In this document: piece by piece, positions 51,425 through 58,623 of the stretch | Numbering within the stretch: position 1 is the stretch's first letter | How the letters are laid out: each line of letters opens with the position of its first letter | Assembly: GCA_052034625.1 (NCBI GenBank) | Contig: JBPOII010000006.1 | Span: 62,001 to 126,000, forward strand | Source of the DNA: JAVBLP01 sp052034625 | GTDB taxonomy: Bacteria; Elusimicrobiota; Endomicrobiia; Endomicrobiales; Endomicrobiaceae | Direction of reading: 5' to 3' | Length of the DNA stretch: 64,000 bases | The notes under the pieces: model-generated | Told to the model about the DNA's origin: nothing | What the model saw: the letters and a program-made list of their open reading frames with translations, nothing else | Database searches by the model: none | Made by a program: the position numbers and the translations under genes

Positions 51425-52345
51425 TTATTTTTTCAATTTATAAAGTTCGGAATTGATCTTATCTCCGAACATATCAAGCTTTTCTATAGTATTTCTATTT
51501 ATAAAATAAAACCTCACCTGCTCACTTTGTTCTTTATCATAGTTTAGAACAAAAGACGAAAGGTCCTCGGTAGGAGCCCACTTTCCGCAGGATTCAAAAA
51601 CTCTGTCAGGATGACTAAGATATGTTTCCTTCAAAGTATATGTATTGTCCGGCAAAAGATCTAAAACCATAACTATTCCCGGACCGTCAGCCGCAGGAAG
51701 TGTTCCTTTATATGAACCGGTATAATACTTTTTCATTATTTGCAAACTTGCCGGAGAACCTGCACTTCTGTTACCGAAAGGGATAATTACCATACTTTCC
51801 CCTTGCTGTGAAAAACTTATATTTGTAACCTGCTGAGGTTTTTCAATCTCAAAAACTTTCACACTTGGGAAAAAATATCCGACTTCAGGAAGCGTTTTTT
51901 CTGTAATTTCATAGTTTATGTATATATCGCTTCCAACAGAATAAGCACTGCCTATACTTATATTGTATGCAGCTGTAGAATTTTTTACGGCTATGACCAC
52001 AGCCATATTCTTCTTAAAATCCGGTGTAGTTACAATTCCTGTAACGGCTTTAGCCTGCCCGAGGATAGCTTCAAACTTTTTGCCGGATTCTGCGGTATAA
52101 AAATTAATTTCTTTATCCATCTTTACATTGTTTTTTAAAAAATATCCATTCACTTCTTTAAAGCTCAGCGGAACGCTCAGGCTTATATCTGCGGCTTTTT
52201 CTTCAACCTGTTTGACTGTTTCTTTAGATATGGCAGGAACGGTTGGAACATCGGTTTGAATACTCCTTACAGGAACCATACAGCCGGCAAATGTAAAAAG
52301 AAATAAAACAGGTATAAGAAAGATAAAAAATTTATTATTATTCAT
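51425..52345 (-). CDS. Lipoprotein with NlpE-like C-terminal domain lacking the copper-type cysteines
   Basis: 306 residues. A lipoprotein signal (LFLFTFAGCM) gives Cys about residue 22. An unrecognised beta-rich middle region of about 180 residues precedes a C-terminal NlpE_N-type domain (about 210-306): YTGSYKGTLPAADGPGIVMV, TYTLKETYLSHPDRVFESCG and NTIEKLDMFGDKINSELY. In NlpE the first motif reads LPCADCPG; both Cys are Ala/Gly here. NlpE senses surface contact and copper stress in enterobacteria. A similar role is not assured, since the CxxC is absent. Confidence 0.75.
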   Translation of the reverse strand: MNNNKFFIFLIPVLFLFTFAGCMVPVRSIQTDVPTVPAISKETVKQVEEKAADISLSVPLSFKEVNGYFLKNNVKMDKEINFYTAESGKKFEAILGQAKAVTGIVTTPDFKKNMAVVIAVKNSTAAYNISIGSAYSVGSDIYINYEITEKTLPEVGYFFPSVKVFEIEKPQQVTNISFSQQGESMVIIPFGNRSAGSPASLQIMKKYYTGSYKGTLPAADGPGIVMVLDLLPDNTYTLKETYLSHPDRVFESCGKWAPTEDLSSFVLNYDKEQSEQVRFYFINRNTIEKLDMFGDKINSELYKLKK

Positions 52346-52379
52346 TTTATAACCTCATTAGTATTTATTGGCTGTTCTA

Positions 52380-52408
52380 ATTATATAATTTTAAGGAAAT
52401 CTTTAAAA
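52380..52408 (-). promoter_or_regulatory. Predicted promoter of the NlpE-like lipoprotein operon
   Basis: On the minus strand, perfect TATAAT (52380-52385) with a weak -35, 35 bp before the ATG at 52345; SD GAGG. Confidence 0.5.
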
Positions 52409-52421
52409 GCATGCTGAAAAT

Positions 52422-52450
52422 AAGAAAGCCCTGAACCAATGTTCAGGGTT
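52422..52450 (-). terminator. Intrinsic terminator after tRNA-Asp
   Basis: Stem CCCTGAAC (52429-52436) with GTTCAGGG (52441-52448), followed on the minus strand by CTTTCTTATTTT. Confidence 0.8.
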
Positions 52451-52478
52451 TATTGATTTGGGTCCAAGTTTTAAAACT

Positions 52479-52557
52479 TGGCGGGGACGACGGGATTTGA
52501 ACCCGCGGTCTCTGCCTTGACAGGGCAGTGTGTTAAACCAGGCTACACCACGTCCCC
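52479..52557 (-). tRNA. tRNA-Asp (anticodon GTC) with encoded CCA
   Basis: 76 nt plus CCA. Acceptor GGGGACG/CGTCCCC, D-arm GTGT/ACAC, anticodon stem CTGCC/GGCAG with loop CTGTCAA, and T-arm GCGGG-TTCAAAT-CCCGT. A GUC anticodon is a target of Tgt. An 18-bp palindrome (52464-52481) begins within the CCA. Confidence 0.95.
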
Positions 52558-52571
52558 AAACAATATTGAGG

Positions 52572-52600
52572 ATTATATCAGAAAGAGTTTTTGATGTCAA
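52572..52600 (-). promoter_or_regulatory. Perfect consensus sigma70 promoter of tRNA-Asp
   Basis: On the minus strand, TTGACA (52595-52600), 17-bp spacer and TATAAT (52572-52577), 15 bp before the tRNA 5' end. Confidence 0.93.
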
Positions 52601-52955
52601 CTGTTTTTAAATACAGTTAACAATTTAATAATTAATATTAACTAGTTTTTTGTCGTTAATGCCGCCTCAGAAGCACAGCTTGTGAACGGAAAGATTTTTC
52701 AGACGGCTTAATTCCTGCATGTTTGAAGCCTTTGAAAAAGGCAGGTTTCAGGAATTGGCTGAAAAATCTTGCAGTGAATGTGCTTCAGCGGCAGAGTTTT
52801 GCACACTTTTGATCGCTTGCAAAAGTGTGAAAGAGGGGTTTAAGGGACAAAGTCCCTTGCAGTTTGCCTTGCAAACGAGGCGGCGATTTGCTCACTTTCT
52901 AAAAGTGAGGCAGATTGGCACAGCCAAGACTAGTTTAAGGGTATGGTTACCCTTA
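52601..52955. repeat. Gene-free region made of a nested inverted repeat and a string of hairpins
   Basis: No credible gene. 52661-52792 is a nested inverted repeat: GCCGC/GCGGC, GAAGCACA/TGTGCTTC, AAGATTTTTCAG/CTGAAAAATCTT, AATTCCTG/CAGGAATT, with the inner hairpin GCCTTT/AAAGGC. Then come hairpins 52802-52829, 52842-52858, 52862-52876, 52891-52909 and 52937-52954. The last lies just past the crcB stop and may aid termination there. 52872-52932 is an inverted copy of 58181-58242. Confidence 0.8.
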
Positions 52956-53330
52956 TTATTTTAAAATTTTAGCAAGAGCATAACCTATAAAGAAACCTGC
53001 TAATGCAGTTACTACGGAAGCTATAGCATAAAAAAATGCCGGCAGAACATTTCCTTGTTTTAACAGATCCGAGAACTCAAGCGAGAATGTTGAAAATGTA
53101 GTGAATCCGCCTAAAACTCCTACCATTATAAAGTTTTTCAAATGTGTATTAATAATTCTATTTTCAGATATAGAATCCATAAAACCCATAAAAAGACATC
53201 CGACAAAATTAACAAGCATTATTGTTATAGGAATACCGAATTTATTTAAAGGAACAGCCAATGTCAGCAAATATCTAAATAATGCCCCAAAAGCCCCACC
53301 AAAAAATACGGCAAAAATATTTAAAGCCAT
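52956..53330 (-). CDS. crcB: Fluoride ion channel/exporter CrcB (Fluc)
   Basis: 124 residues, four TMs. FGGAFGALFRYLLTL, NFVGCLFMGF and GVLGGFTTFSTFSLEF are the family signatures, including the Asn, the Phe-rich pore and the central Na+-site segment. It dimerises to export fluoride. It lies 10 bp after priA, leaving no space for a fluoride riboswitch of its own. Confidence 0.95.
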   Translation of the reverse strand: MALNIFAVFFGGAFGALFRYLLTLAVPLNKFGIPITIMLVNFVGCLFMGFMDSISENRIINTHLKNFIMVGVLGGFTTFSTFSLEFSDLLKQGNVLPAFFYAIASVVTALAGFFIGYALAKILK

Positions 53331-53340
53331 TGTATTCTCT

Positions 53341-55323
53341 TCATATTAGGTCCGACGGCATAATTTCTATGCTTACCTGCGTGCCAGCGGAAAGCTTACA
53401 GGTATTTACCTCAGGAACCGCTTTCAATATATATTTTCTGCCGCCTTTTATAATTATATGTCTTCTATAAGTATTGTGCAGTTTTGCTATATAAGCCGAA
53501 GCCGGACCTAAAAGTTTTAGCGGTAAACCTCTGCTTTTTACTATACCTTCCAAAAACTCAAAAAGTTTCTCTGAATCTTTGACAGCTTTCTTTTCATCTT
53601 TATTTTTTACAGCAATTTTTGCAACATCGCAAAAAGGCGGATAAAGCAATTTTTTGCGTTGTGCGGTTTCCGCTTTATAAAAAGATATAAAGTCATGATC
53701 TTTTGCATACTCTATAGCATAATGCTCAGGATGTGATGTCTGCACTATTACATTGCCTTTTATTTCCCCTCTGCCGCAACGTCCTGCGACCTGTGTTATA
53801 AGCTGAAAAGTTTTTTCAGCTGATTTAAAATCCGGCAGATATAAAGAAGTATCGGCATCGACAACGCATACAAGGCTTACTCTTGGGAAATCAAAACCTT
53901 TAGCTATCATCTGAGTGCCAAGCAATATATCATACTCTTCATTTTTTATGCCGAGATATGCTTTTTTATAATTTTCTTTTGAAGAAGCCGTATCTCCGTC
54001 AAGCCTGAATATATTGGCATTCGGGAACATTTTTTTTAATTCAGCTTCAACTTTCTGTGTTCCGGTTCCAAATACGGCTATATCCCTGCTTTTACAGACA
54101 GAACATTCCACAGGAAGTTTTTGGCTTTCTCCGCAGTAATGACATTTTAAAGTATCAGGATTTCTGTGATATACCATTGATATTGAACAATTCGGGCATT
54201 GGTATACACTTGAGCATTTACGGCACATTATTGACGGAGCATATCCTCTTCTGTTCAAAAAGACAATTACCTGCTCCCTTCTTGCCAAAGCTTTTGATAT
54301 AGCATCTATGGTTTCCGGCAAAAGTAAACTGCCGCCGTAAATTCTATTTTTTAAAGATAATACTTTGACTTCCGGAAGTTCTCTTTTATCTATTCTTTCA
54401 GGGAGATCAACAAGAACGGTTTTATTTTCAAGAGCATCTTTAAAACTCTCAAGAGAGGGCGTTGCAGAACCTAAAACAACAGAAGCTCCGTGATATCCCG
54501 CACGCCATAAAGCTATTTCTCTGGCATCATAAGAAGGTTTCTGTTCCTGTTTATATGTATGCTCATGCTCCTCATCTATTATTATTAAACCCAGATCGGA
54601 AAAAGGTGTAAACACTGCCGATCTTGCTCCAAGCATTATTTTAATTTCATTATTTTTAGCTTTTATAAAAAGTTTGTATTTTTCAACATTAGTGATACCG
54701 CTGTGCCATACTCCGACAAGAGAGCCGAATCTCTTTGTTACAATATCTACAAATTGTGTTGTAAGTGCTATCTCAGGAATAAGCATTATTGCACTTCTAT
54801 TATTTTTTAAGGAGTGTTCTATAAGATTAAGATAGATTTCCGTTTTTCCGGAAGCCGTAACCCCGTGTATAAGGAATGAACTTTTTACGCGTTTGGATAT
54901 TGCCTTGTTTATCAGATCTACGGCATTTTGCTGATATGGATTTAATATGTGCTTTTCATCTGAAGGTTTGTTTATTTCTTTTTTTACTTTCGGTTTTCTT
55001 TTAGGCGGTTTCATTGAAGCCGGAATAACAGCTGCCAAAGCTTCACCGGGAGAACAAATATAATTCTCAATTATATATTCGGCAAGTCTGAGCGATTCTT
55101 TATTTATAATGGGCTCGCTGTCAATGATGGATTCTATCTTTTTAAGTTTATAGACATCAGATTTGATCTCCTGAACTGATAATGCATAAGCAGTAACAGT
55201 CTTATTTGCAAAATTGACTTTTACTCTTTTACCGACAATACTTTCAGGCTCACAGTGTTCAGGAGGAAGATAGGAAAATGTTTTATTTAAAGGTACGGGA
55301 ACTGCAACTTCTATTGCTTTCAT
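53341..55323 (-). CDS. priA: Primosomal replication-restart helicase PriA
   Basis: 660 residues. Walker A GVTASGKTEIYL, DEEH box IIDEEHEHTYKQEQ, VLGSATPSLES, then the Zn-binding CRKCSSVYQCPNCSISM and CHYCGESQKLPVECSVC. The helicase C-terminal motifs ILLGTQMIAKGFDFP and QVAGRCGRGE follow. It reloads replisomes at stalled forks. It overlaps the UDG gene by 4 bp. Confidence 0.97.
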   Translation of the reverse strand: MKAIEVAVPVPLNKTFSYLPPEHCEPESIVGKRVKVNFANKTVTAYALSVQEIKSDVYKLKKIESIIDSEPIINKESLRLAEYIIENYICSPGEALAAVIPASMKPPKRKPKVKKEINKPSDEKHILNPYQQNAVDLINKAISKRVKSSFLIHGVTASGKTEIYLNLIEHSLKNNRSAIMLIPEIALTTQFVDIVTKRFGSLVGVWHSGITNVEKYKLFIKAKNNEIKIMLGARSAVFTPFSDLGLIIIDEEHEHTYKQEQKPSYDAREIALWRAGYHGASVVLGSATPSLESFKDALENKTVLVDLPERIDKRELPEVKVLSLKNRIYGGSLLLPETIDAISKALARREQVIVFLNRRGYAPSIMCRKCSSVYQCPNCSISMVYHRNPDTLKCHYCGESQKLPVECSVCKSRDIAVFGTGTQKVEAELKKMFPNANIFRLDGDTASSKENYKKAYLGIKNEEYDILLGTQMIAKGFDFPRVSLVCVVDADTSLYLPDFKSAEKTFQLITQVAGRCGRGEIKGNVIVQTSHPEHYAIEYAKDHDFISFYKAETAQRKKLLYPPFCDVAKIAVKNKDEKKAVKDSEKLFEFLEGIVKSRGLPLKLLGPASAYIAKLHNTYRRHIIIKGGRKYILKAVPEVNTCKLSAGTQVSIEIMPSDLI

Positions 55324-56078
55324 ATTTCGCCTGTTTTAAGGAAGTTCATAACGCGCTTCATATCATCCCAAACGAATTTTTTTAAACTTGGATTTCTAAG
55401 AAGCGCCGCCGGATGGTAAGTAGGCATAAGTTTAATGCCTTTATATTCTCTCACGCTGCCTCTGATAGTGCTTATTGACTCTTCGGTTTTAAGTAATCCT
55501 TTTGTAGAAGAGGCGCCTAGCGTAACTATTATTTTAGGTTTTATTATTTCAAGCTGCATATCCAGATAAGGTCTGCATGCATCCATTTCTTCAGGTGTGG
55601 GCGGTCTGTCATTAGCACGCTTTTCGGGGTCAGAAGGATCTTTCATCGGATGGCATTTAACTATATTTGCTATATATACACTTTCCCTTGTCTGTCCCAT
55701 AGCTTCAATTATTTTCGTGAGCAGTTGTCCGGCTCTGCCGACAAAAGGTTCTCCTTTGTGGTCTTCATCATATCCGGGTCCTTCTCCTACAAACATAAGA
55801 TCGGCATCTGCCGCACCTGTACCGAAAACACATTTAAGCCGACTTTCACCTAAAGGACATTTTTTGCACTTGTCAGCTTTTTTCTTAAGAGCTTCTATTT
55901 TTTCCAATGGTCCTGATTTTTTCATAGTAAATTTTGTCTGGACATCAGCCTTAGGCACAGCTTCCTGACGGACAGGAGCAAGAGGTACTTTGTACACTTC
56001 GTCCTCTCCCCAATTTTGATATTCTTCAAGAGTTCTTTTTGCAAGTTTTAATATTTTTAAATATTCTGACTGTTTCAT
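55320..56078 (-). CDS. Uracil-DNA glycosylase, family 4 (4Fe-4S type)
   Basis: 252 residues. The domain spans about 70-250: CKKCPLGESRLKCVFG (cluster Cys), LMFVGEGPGYDEDHKGEPFVGRAG (motif 1) and MPTYHPAALLRN (motif 2). There is an N-terminal linker of about 65 residues. It removes uracil from DNA. The first 53 bp overlap the end of coaB in another frame. Confidence 0.92.
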   Translation of the reverse strand: MKQSEYLKILKLAKRTLEEYQNWGEDEVYKVPLAPVRQEAVPKADVQTKFTMKKSGPLEKIEALKKKADKCKKCPLGESRLKCVFGTGAADADLMFVGEGPGYDEDHKGEPFVGRAGQLLTKIIEAMGQTRESVYIANIVKCHPMKDPSDPEKRANDRPPTPEEMDACRPYLDMQLEIIKPKIIVTLGASSTKGLLKTEESISTIRGSVREYKGIKLMPTYHPAALLRNPSLKKFVWDDMKRVMNFLKTGEI

Positions 56079-56694
56079 CTATTATTTTTCCCGCTATAAC
56101 TTTTTTATCGGCATTTTTAACTTCGCTTTTTGTTCCGTCGGCACTTATTATAAAAACGCTTGTCTTGTCAGATCCTAAAGACTCTTTCCCGTTTGCAGTT
56201 ATCAAATCAAGATTCTTGTTTTTAAGTTTTTCAACAGCTTTTTCAATATGTTTAGAAGTTTCAAGAGCAAAGCCTGCTACTACTTGTTTTTTCTTATTTT
56301 CCCCGCAATAGCTTATTATATCGGGATTTTTTTTCAGTTTTAAAACAAGTTCTTTTGAATCTTTTTTTATCTTTTCTTTGCTTTTTACGGCAGGAGTATA
56401 ATCTGCAACGGCGGCGGCACCAATAATTATATCAGCATTTTTTAAATTTGCTTTTACGGCTTCGAACATATCCATAGCACTTATGACATTTATTATTTTA
56501 ACTTTCTCAGAAGGCATAAAATCTGCCGGTCCGGAAATAAAAACAACTCTATTGCCTCTTTTTACTGCCTGATCGGCAAGAGCCGAACCCATTTTACCGG
56601 AAGATTCATTGCTTATAAATCTTACCGGATCAATATATTCTCTTGTAGGTCCTGAAAAAATTAAAAAAGTTAAGGGTTTGTTTGCAACAGCCAT
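56026..56694 (-). CDS. coaB: Phosphopantothenoylcysteine synthetase CoaB (separate polypeptide)
   Basis: 222 residues. SGPTREYIDPVRFISNESSGKMG, GAAAVADYTP and KKNPDIISYCGENK are characteristic of CoaB. It joins cysteine to 4'-phosphopantothenate in CoA synthesis. In most bacteria it is the C-terminal half of a CoaBC fusion; here it starts 2 bp after coaC in a different frame, with an AAAGGA SD upstream. Confidence 0.92.
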   Translation of the reverse strand: MAVANKPLTFLIFSGPTREYIDPVRFISNESSGKMGSALADQAVKRGNRVVFISGPADFMPSEKVKIINVISAMDMFEAVKANLKNADIIIGAAAVADYTPAVKSKEKIKKDSKELVLKLKKNPDIISYCGENKKKQVVAGFALETSKHIEKAVEKLKNKNLDLITANGKESLGSDKTSVFIISADGTKSEVKNADKKVIAGKIIDETVRIFKNIKTCKKNS

Positions 56695-56696
56695 TT

Positions 56697-57242
56697 TCAG
56701 GAAAGTTCCTTTGATATTTCAGCCATTATAATTTCGGTTGAAGCTAATCTGCCGTCTCCGAAAGTTCCGCATGCAAGTTCGCCTTTTTGCGGCATTACAA
56801 ATCCATAGCCGTATGTTTTTAAAAGATTTATATTATTGACAGTTGCAATATGATTTAACATATTGGAATTCATTGCAGGGCAAATAAGTATTTTTGCTTT
56901 TGAAGCAAGAATAGTGCTTAAGAGCAGATTATCAGCCCTGCCGCAGGCAAGCCCTGATATTGTATTTGCAGTAGCTGCAACAACAACTATAATATCGGCT
57001 TTATCTGCAAGCGAGATATGACCTATCTCCCACTCTTTGGGAGATTCGAACATATCAGTATAAACTTTATTTTTTGACAAAGTCTGTAATGTCAGCGGCG
57101 TTATAAATTTCGCACCGTTTTCAGTAAGAATACATTCAACATTTGCACCATCTTTAACAAGAGCTCTTATCAGATCACAGCTTTTGTATGCCGCTATACC
57201 GCCGCAAACTCCGATGATTATATTTTTGTTTTTTAAGCTCAT
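56697..57242 (-). CDS. coaC: Phosphopantothenoylcysteine decarboxylase CoaC (separate polypeptide)
   Basis: 181 residues. A flavoprotein decarboxylase: GVCGGIAAYKSCDLIRAL, IGHISLADKADIIVVVAATANTI (catalytic His), CPAMNSNM and the catalytic-Cys segment ELACGTFGDGRLA. It is intact and ends with a proper TGA, so the split from coaB is real. It follows rpoZ directly. Confidence 0.93.
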   Translation of the reverse strand: MSLKNKNIIIGVCGGIAAYKSCDLIRALVKDGANVECILTENGAKFITPLTLQTLSKNKVYTDMFESPKEWEIGHISLADKADIIVVVAATANTISGLACGRADNLLLSTILASKAKILICPAMNSNMLNHIATVNNINLLKTYGYGFVMPQKGELACGTFGDGRLASTEIIMAEISKELS

Positions 57243-57505
57243 TATGCTTTTTCTGCCTCTGCTTCAGCCGCTTTATTTTCTCTGGCTTTTATTTTTTTAC
57301 GCAATTCTTCAATCTTTTCAGGAGTTGCAGTTCCTTCAACAACATCGTTCAATGCTTTATCGATAAGTTCAGCTTGTGTCAGCTTTCTATAATCTTCATC
57401 ATATTTTTTTACTTCTATCCAATCCATTGCAAGATTTACAAGCTCATACCTGCCAAACTTTGATCCAAATACCGATTCCATCAACTGATTTTTTGCCAAT
57501 GACAT
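57242..57505 (-). CDS. rpoZ: DNA-directed RNA polymerase omega subunit
   Basis: 87 residues. SKFGRYELVNLAMDWIEV resembles the omega signature, and the conserved position after gmk supports it. An Ala/Glu-rich tail (KARENKAAEAEAEKA) ends the protein. Confidence 0.85.
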   Translation of the reverse strand: MSLAKNQLMESVFGSKFGRYELVNLAMDWIEVKKYDEDYRKLTQAELIDKALNDVVEGTATPEKIEELRKKIKARENKAAEAEAEKA

Positions 57506-57515
57506 TCTTTTTCTC

Positions 57516-58115
57516 CTAAAAATATTTTTGTTCTTTTCTTATTTTATACTTCAATGATTTTATTATGGTCTTAACGGAATTTACAGCTTCTTCAAAATCA
57601 TCATTTATAATCAGATATTCATATTTTGCAAGGGATTCCAGTTCTTTTTTGGCATTTTTTAAACGCATATCGATAGTTTTTTTGCTGTCTTTATTCCTTA
57701 AAGTAAGCCTTTCTTTCAAAGCTTTAAGATTTGGGGTCATAATAAATATCATACAAGCATCAGGATACTGTTTTTTTATCTTAATGCCGCCCTGTACATC
57801 TATATCTAAAAGTACATTTTTACCGCTTTTAAGAGTTTTATCAAGAAAAGATTTAGGAGTGCCGTAATAATTATCGTGAACCCTTGCCCATTCAGCAAAA
57901 GCTTTATCTTTTATCATCTTCTTAAATTTGGATTCATCGGTAAAAAAATACTCTAGACCGTTCTTTTCTCCGCTTCTTGGAAGTCTTGTAGTATATGAAA
58001 TAGAATAAACCGTATCGGGCATACTCTTTACAATTTCATTACAAATACTTGTTTTCCCGGCACCTGAAGGAGCCGAAACTACAATAATACTGCCTCTTTT
58101 AGCTGTTTTTTTCAT
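57516..58115 (-). CDS. gmk: Guanylate kinase
   Basis: 199 residues. P-loop IIVVSAPSGAGKTSICNEIV, the GMP site YTTRLPRSGEKNGLEYFF, and DIDVQGGIKIKKQYPDACMIF. It converts GMP to GDP. It is the first gene of the gmk-rpoZ-coaCB-udg-priA-crcB string. Only a weak promoter-like sequence (TTGCTT-17-TAAAAT) is seen upstream, and no clear SD. Confidence 0.96.
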   Translation of the reverse strand: MKKTAKRGSIIVVSAPSGAGKTSICNEIVKSMPDTVYSISYTTRLPRSGEKNGLEYFFTDESKFKKMIKDKAFAEWARVHDNYYGTPKSFLDKTLKSGKNVLLDIDVQGGIKIKKQYPDACMIFIMTPNLKALKERLTLRNKDSKKTIDMRLKNAKKELESLAKYEYLIINDDFEEAVNSVKTIIKSLKYKIRKEQKYF

Positions 58116-58590
58116 AGTCTTATATTTTATTAAATATAAAGAATAAAAGCAAAAACAATATCTTGGGCTTGCAGCACAAATAGTCTTGGCTTTGCCAATC
58201 CGCTCTTACTTTTAGAAAGTAAGCAAATCGCCGCCTGGTTTACATTCGCTTGAAAATATTGTCGGTTTGCGAACAGTCCGAACGAAGTGTAAAACGCTTA
58301 TAAAGACTATTAAGGTGTTTTACTTCAAACAACGCAAACCGTGCTAAGCAAACACAAATATTTTCTGTGCTCATAGACTCGTAAAAAGGGCGGCAGAACA
58401 GCAAGGACTACGATAAAAGCGAAAGATAAAAGATAAAATGGATCCCCGATTACGGATTTCGGGGATGACAAAAATTCGCAGGGCGAGGGAACGGCAATAA
58501 ATGGCAATGACGGAAGCACGTTAAAAACAACAGTGAATAATTAATAATGTTTTTTTTATAGACTTTCTTGCATTTATGGGGTCAAAAATG
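58116..58590. repeat. Gene-free region with dispersed palindromic elements
   Basis: About 500 bp without a credible gene. 58181-58242 is the inverted partner of 52872-52932 and contains the hairpin CTTACTTT/AAAGTAAG (58205-58223). 58252-58365 is a nested inverted repeat: GAAAATATT/AATATTTTC, GGTTTGCG/CGCAAACC and the imperfect GAAGTGTAAAAC/GTTTTACTTC. 58442-58466 is ATCCCCGA/TCGGGGAT, of the kind found as dispersed palindromes in many genomes. The 58470-58520 stretch looks like a decayed repeat. Confidence 0.75.
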
Positions 58591-58596
58591 TAAAAT
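58568..58596 (+). promoter_or_regulatory. Predicted mnmG promoter
   Basis: TTGCAT (58568-58573), 17-bp spacer, TAAAAT (58591-58596). It is 27 bp before the ATG at 58624, which has an AGGTG SD. Confidence 0.5.
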
Positions 58597-58623
58597 TCAT
58601 TAAAAAACAACAGGTGCTTTTTG

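Noticed and set aside
52403..52600. Small minus-strand open frame
   Set aside because: It runs straight through tRNA-Asp, its terminator and its promoter.
52719..52964. 81-codon plus-strand open frame
   Set aside because: It lies inside the hairpin array, has no SD and runs into the crcB 3' end.
53331..53340. Fluoride riboswitch before crcB
   Set aside because: Only 10 bp separate crcB from priA and no riboswitch fold can fit.
56690..56700. CoaB/CoaC split as a frameshift artefact
   Set aside because: coaC ends with a proper catalytic C-terminus and stop, and coaB has its own ATG and SD.
52872..58242. Composite transposon carrying gmk-crcB
   Set aside because: The bracketing inverted elements are only 61-62 bp and no transposase or target-site duplication is visible; the enclosed genes are core housekeeping genes.
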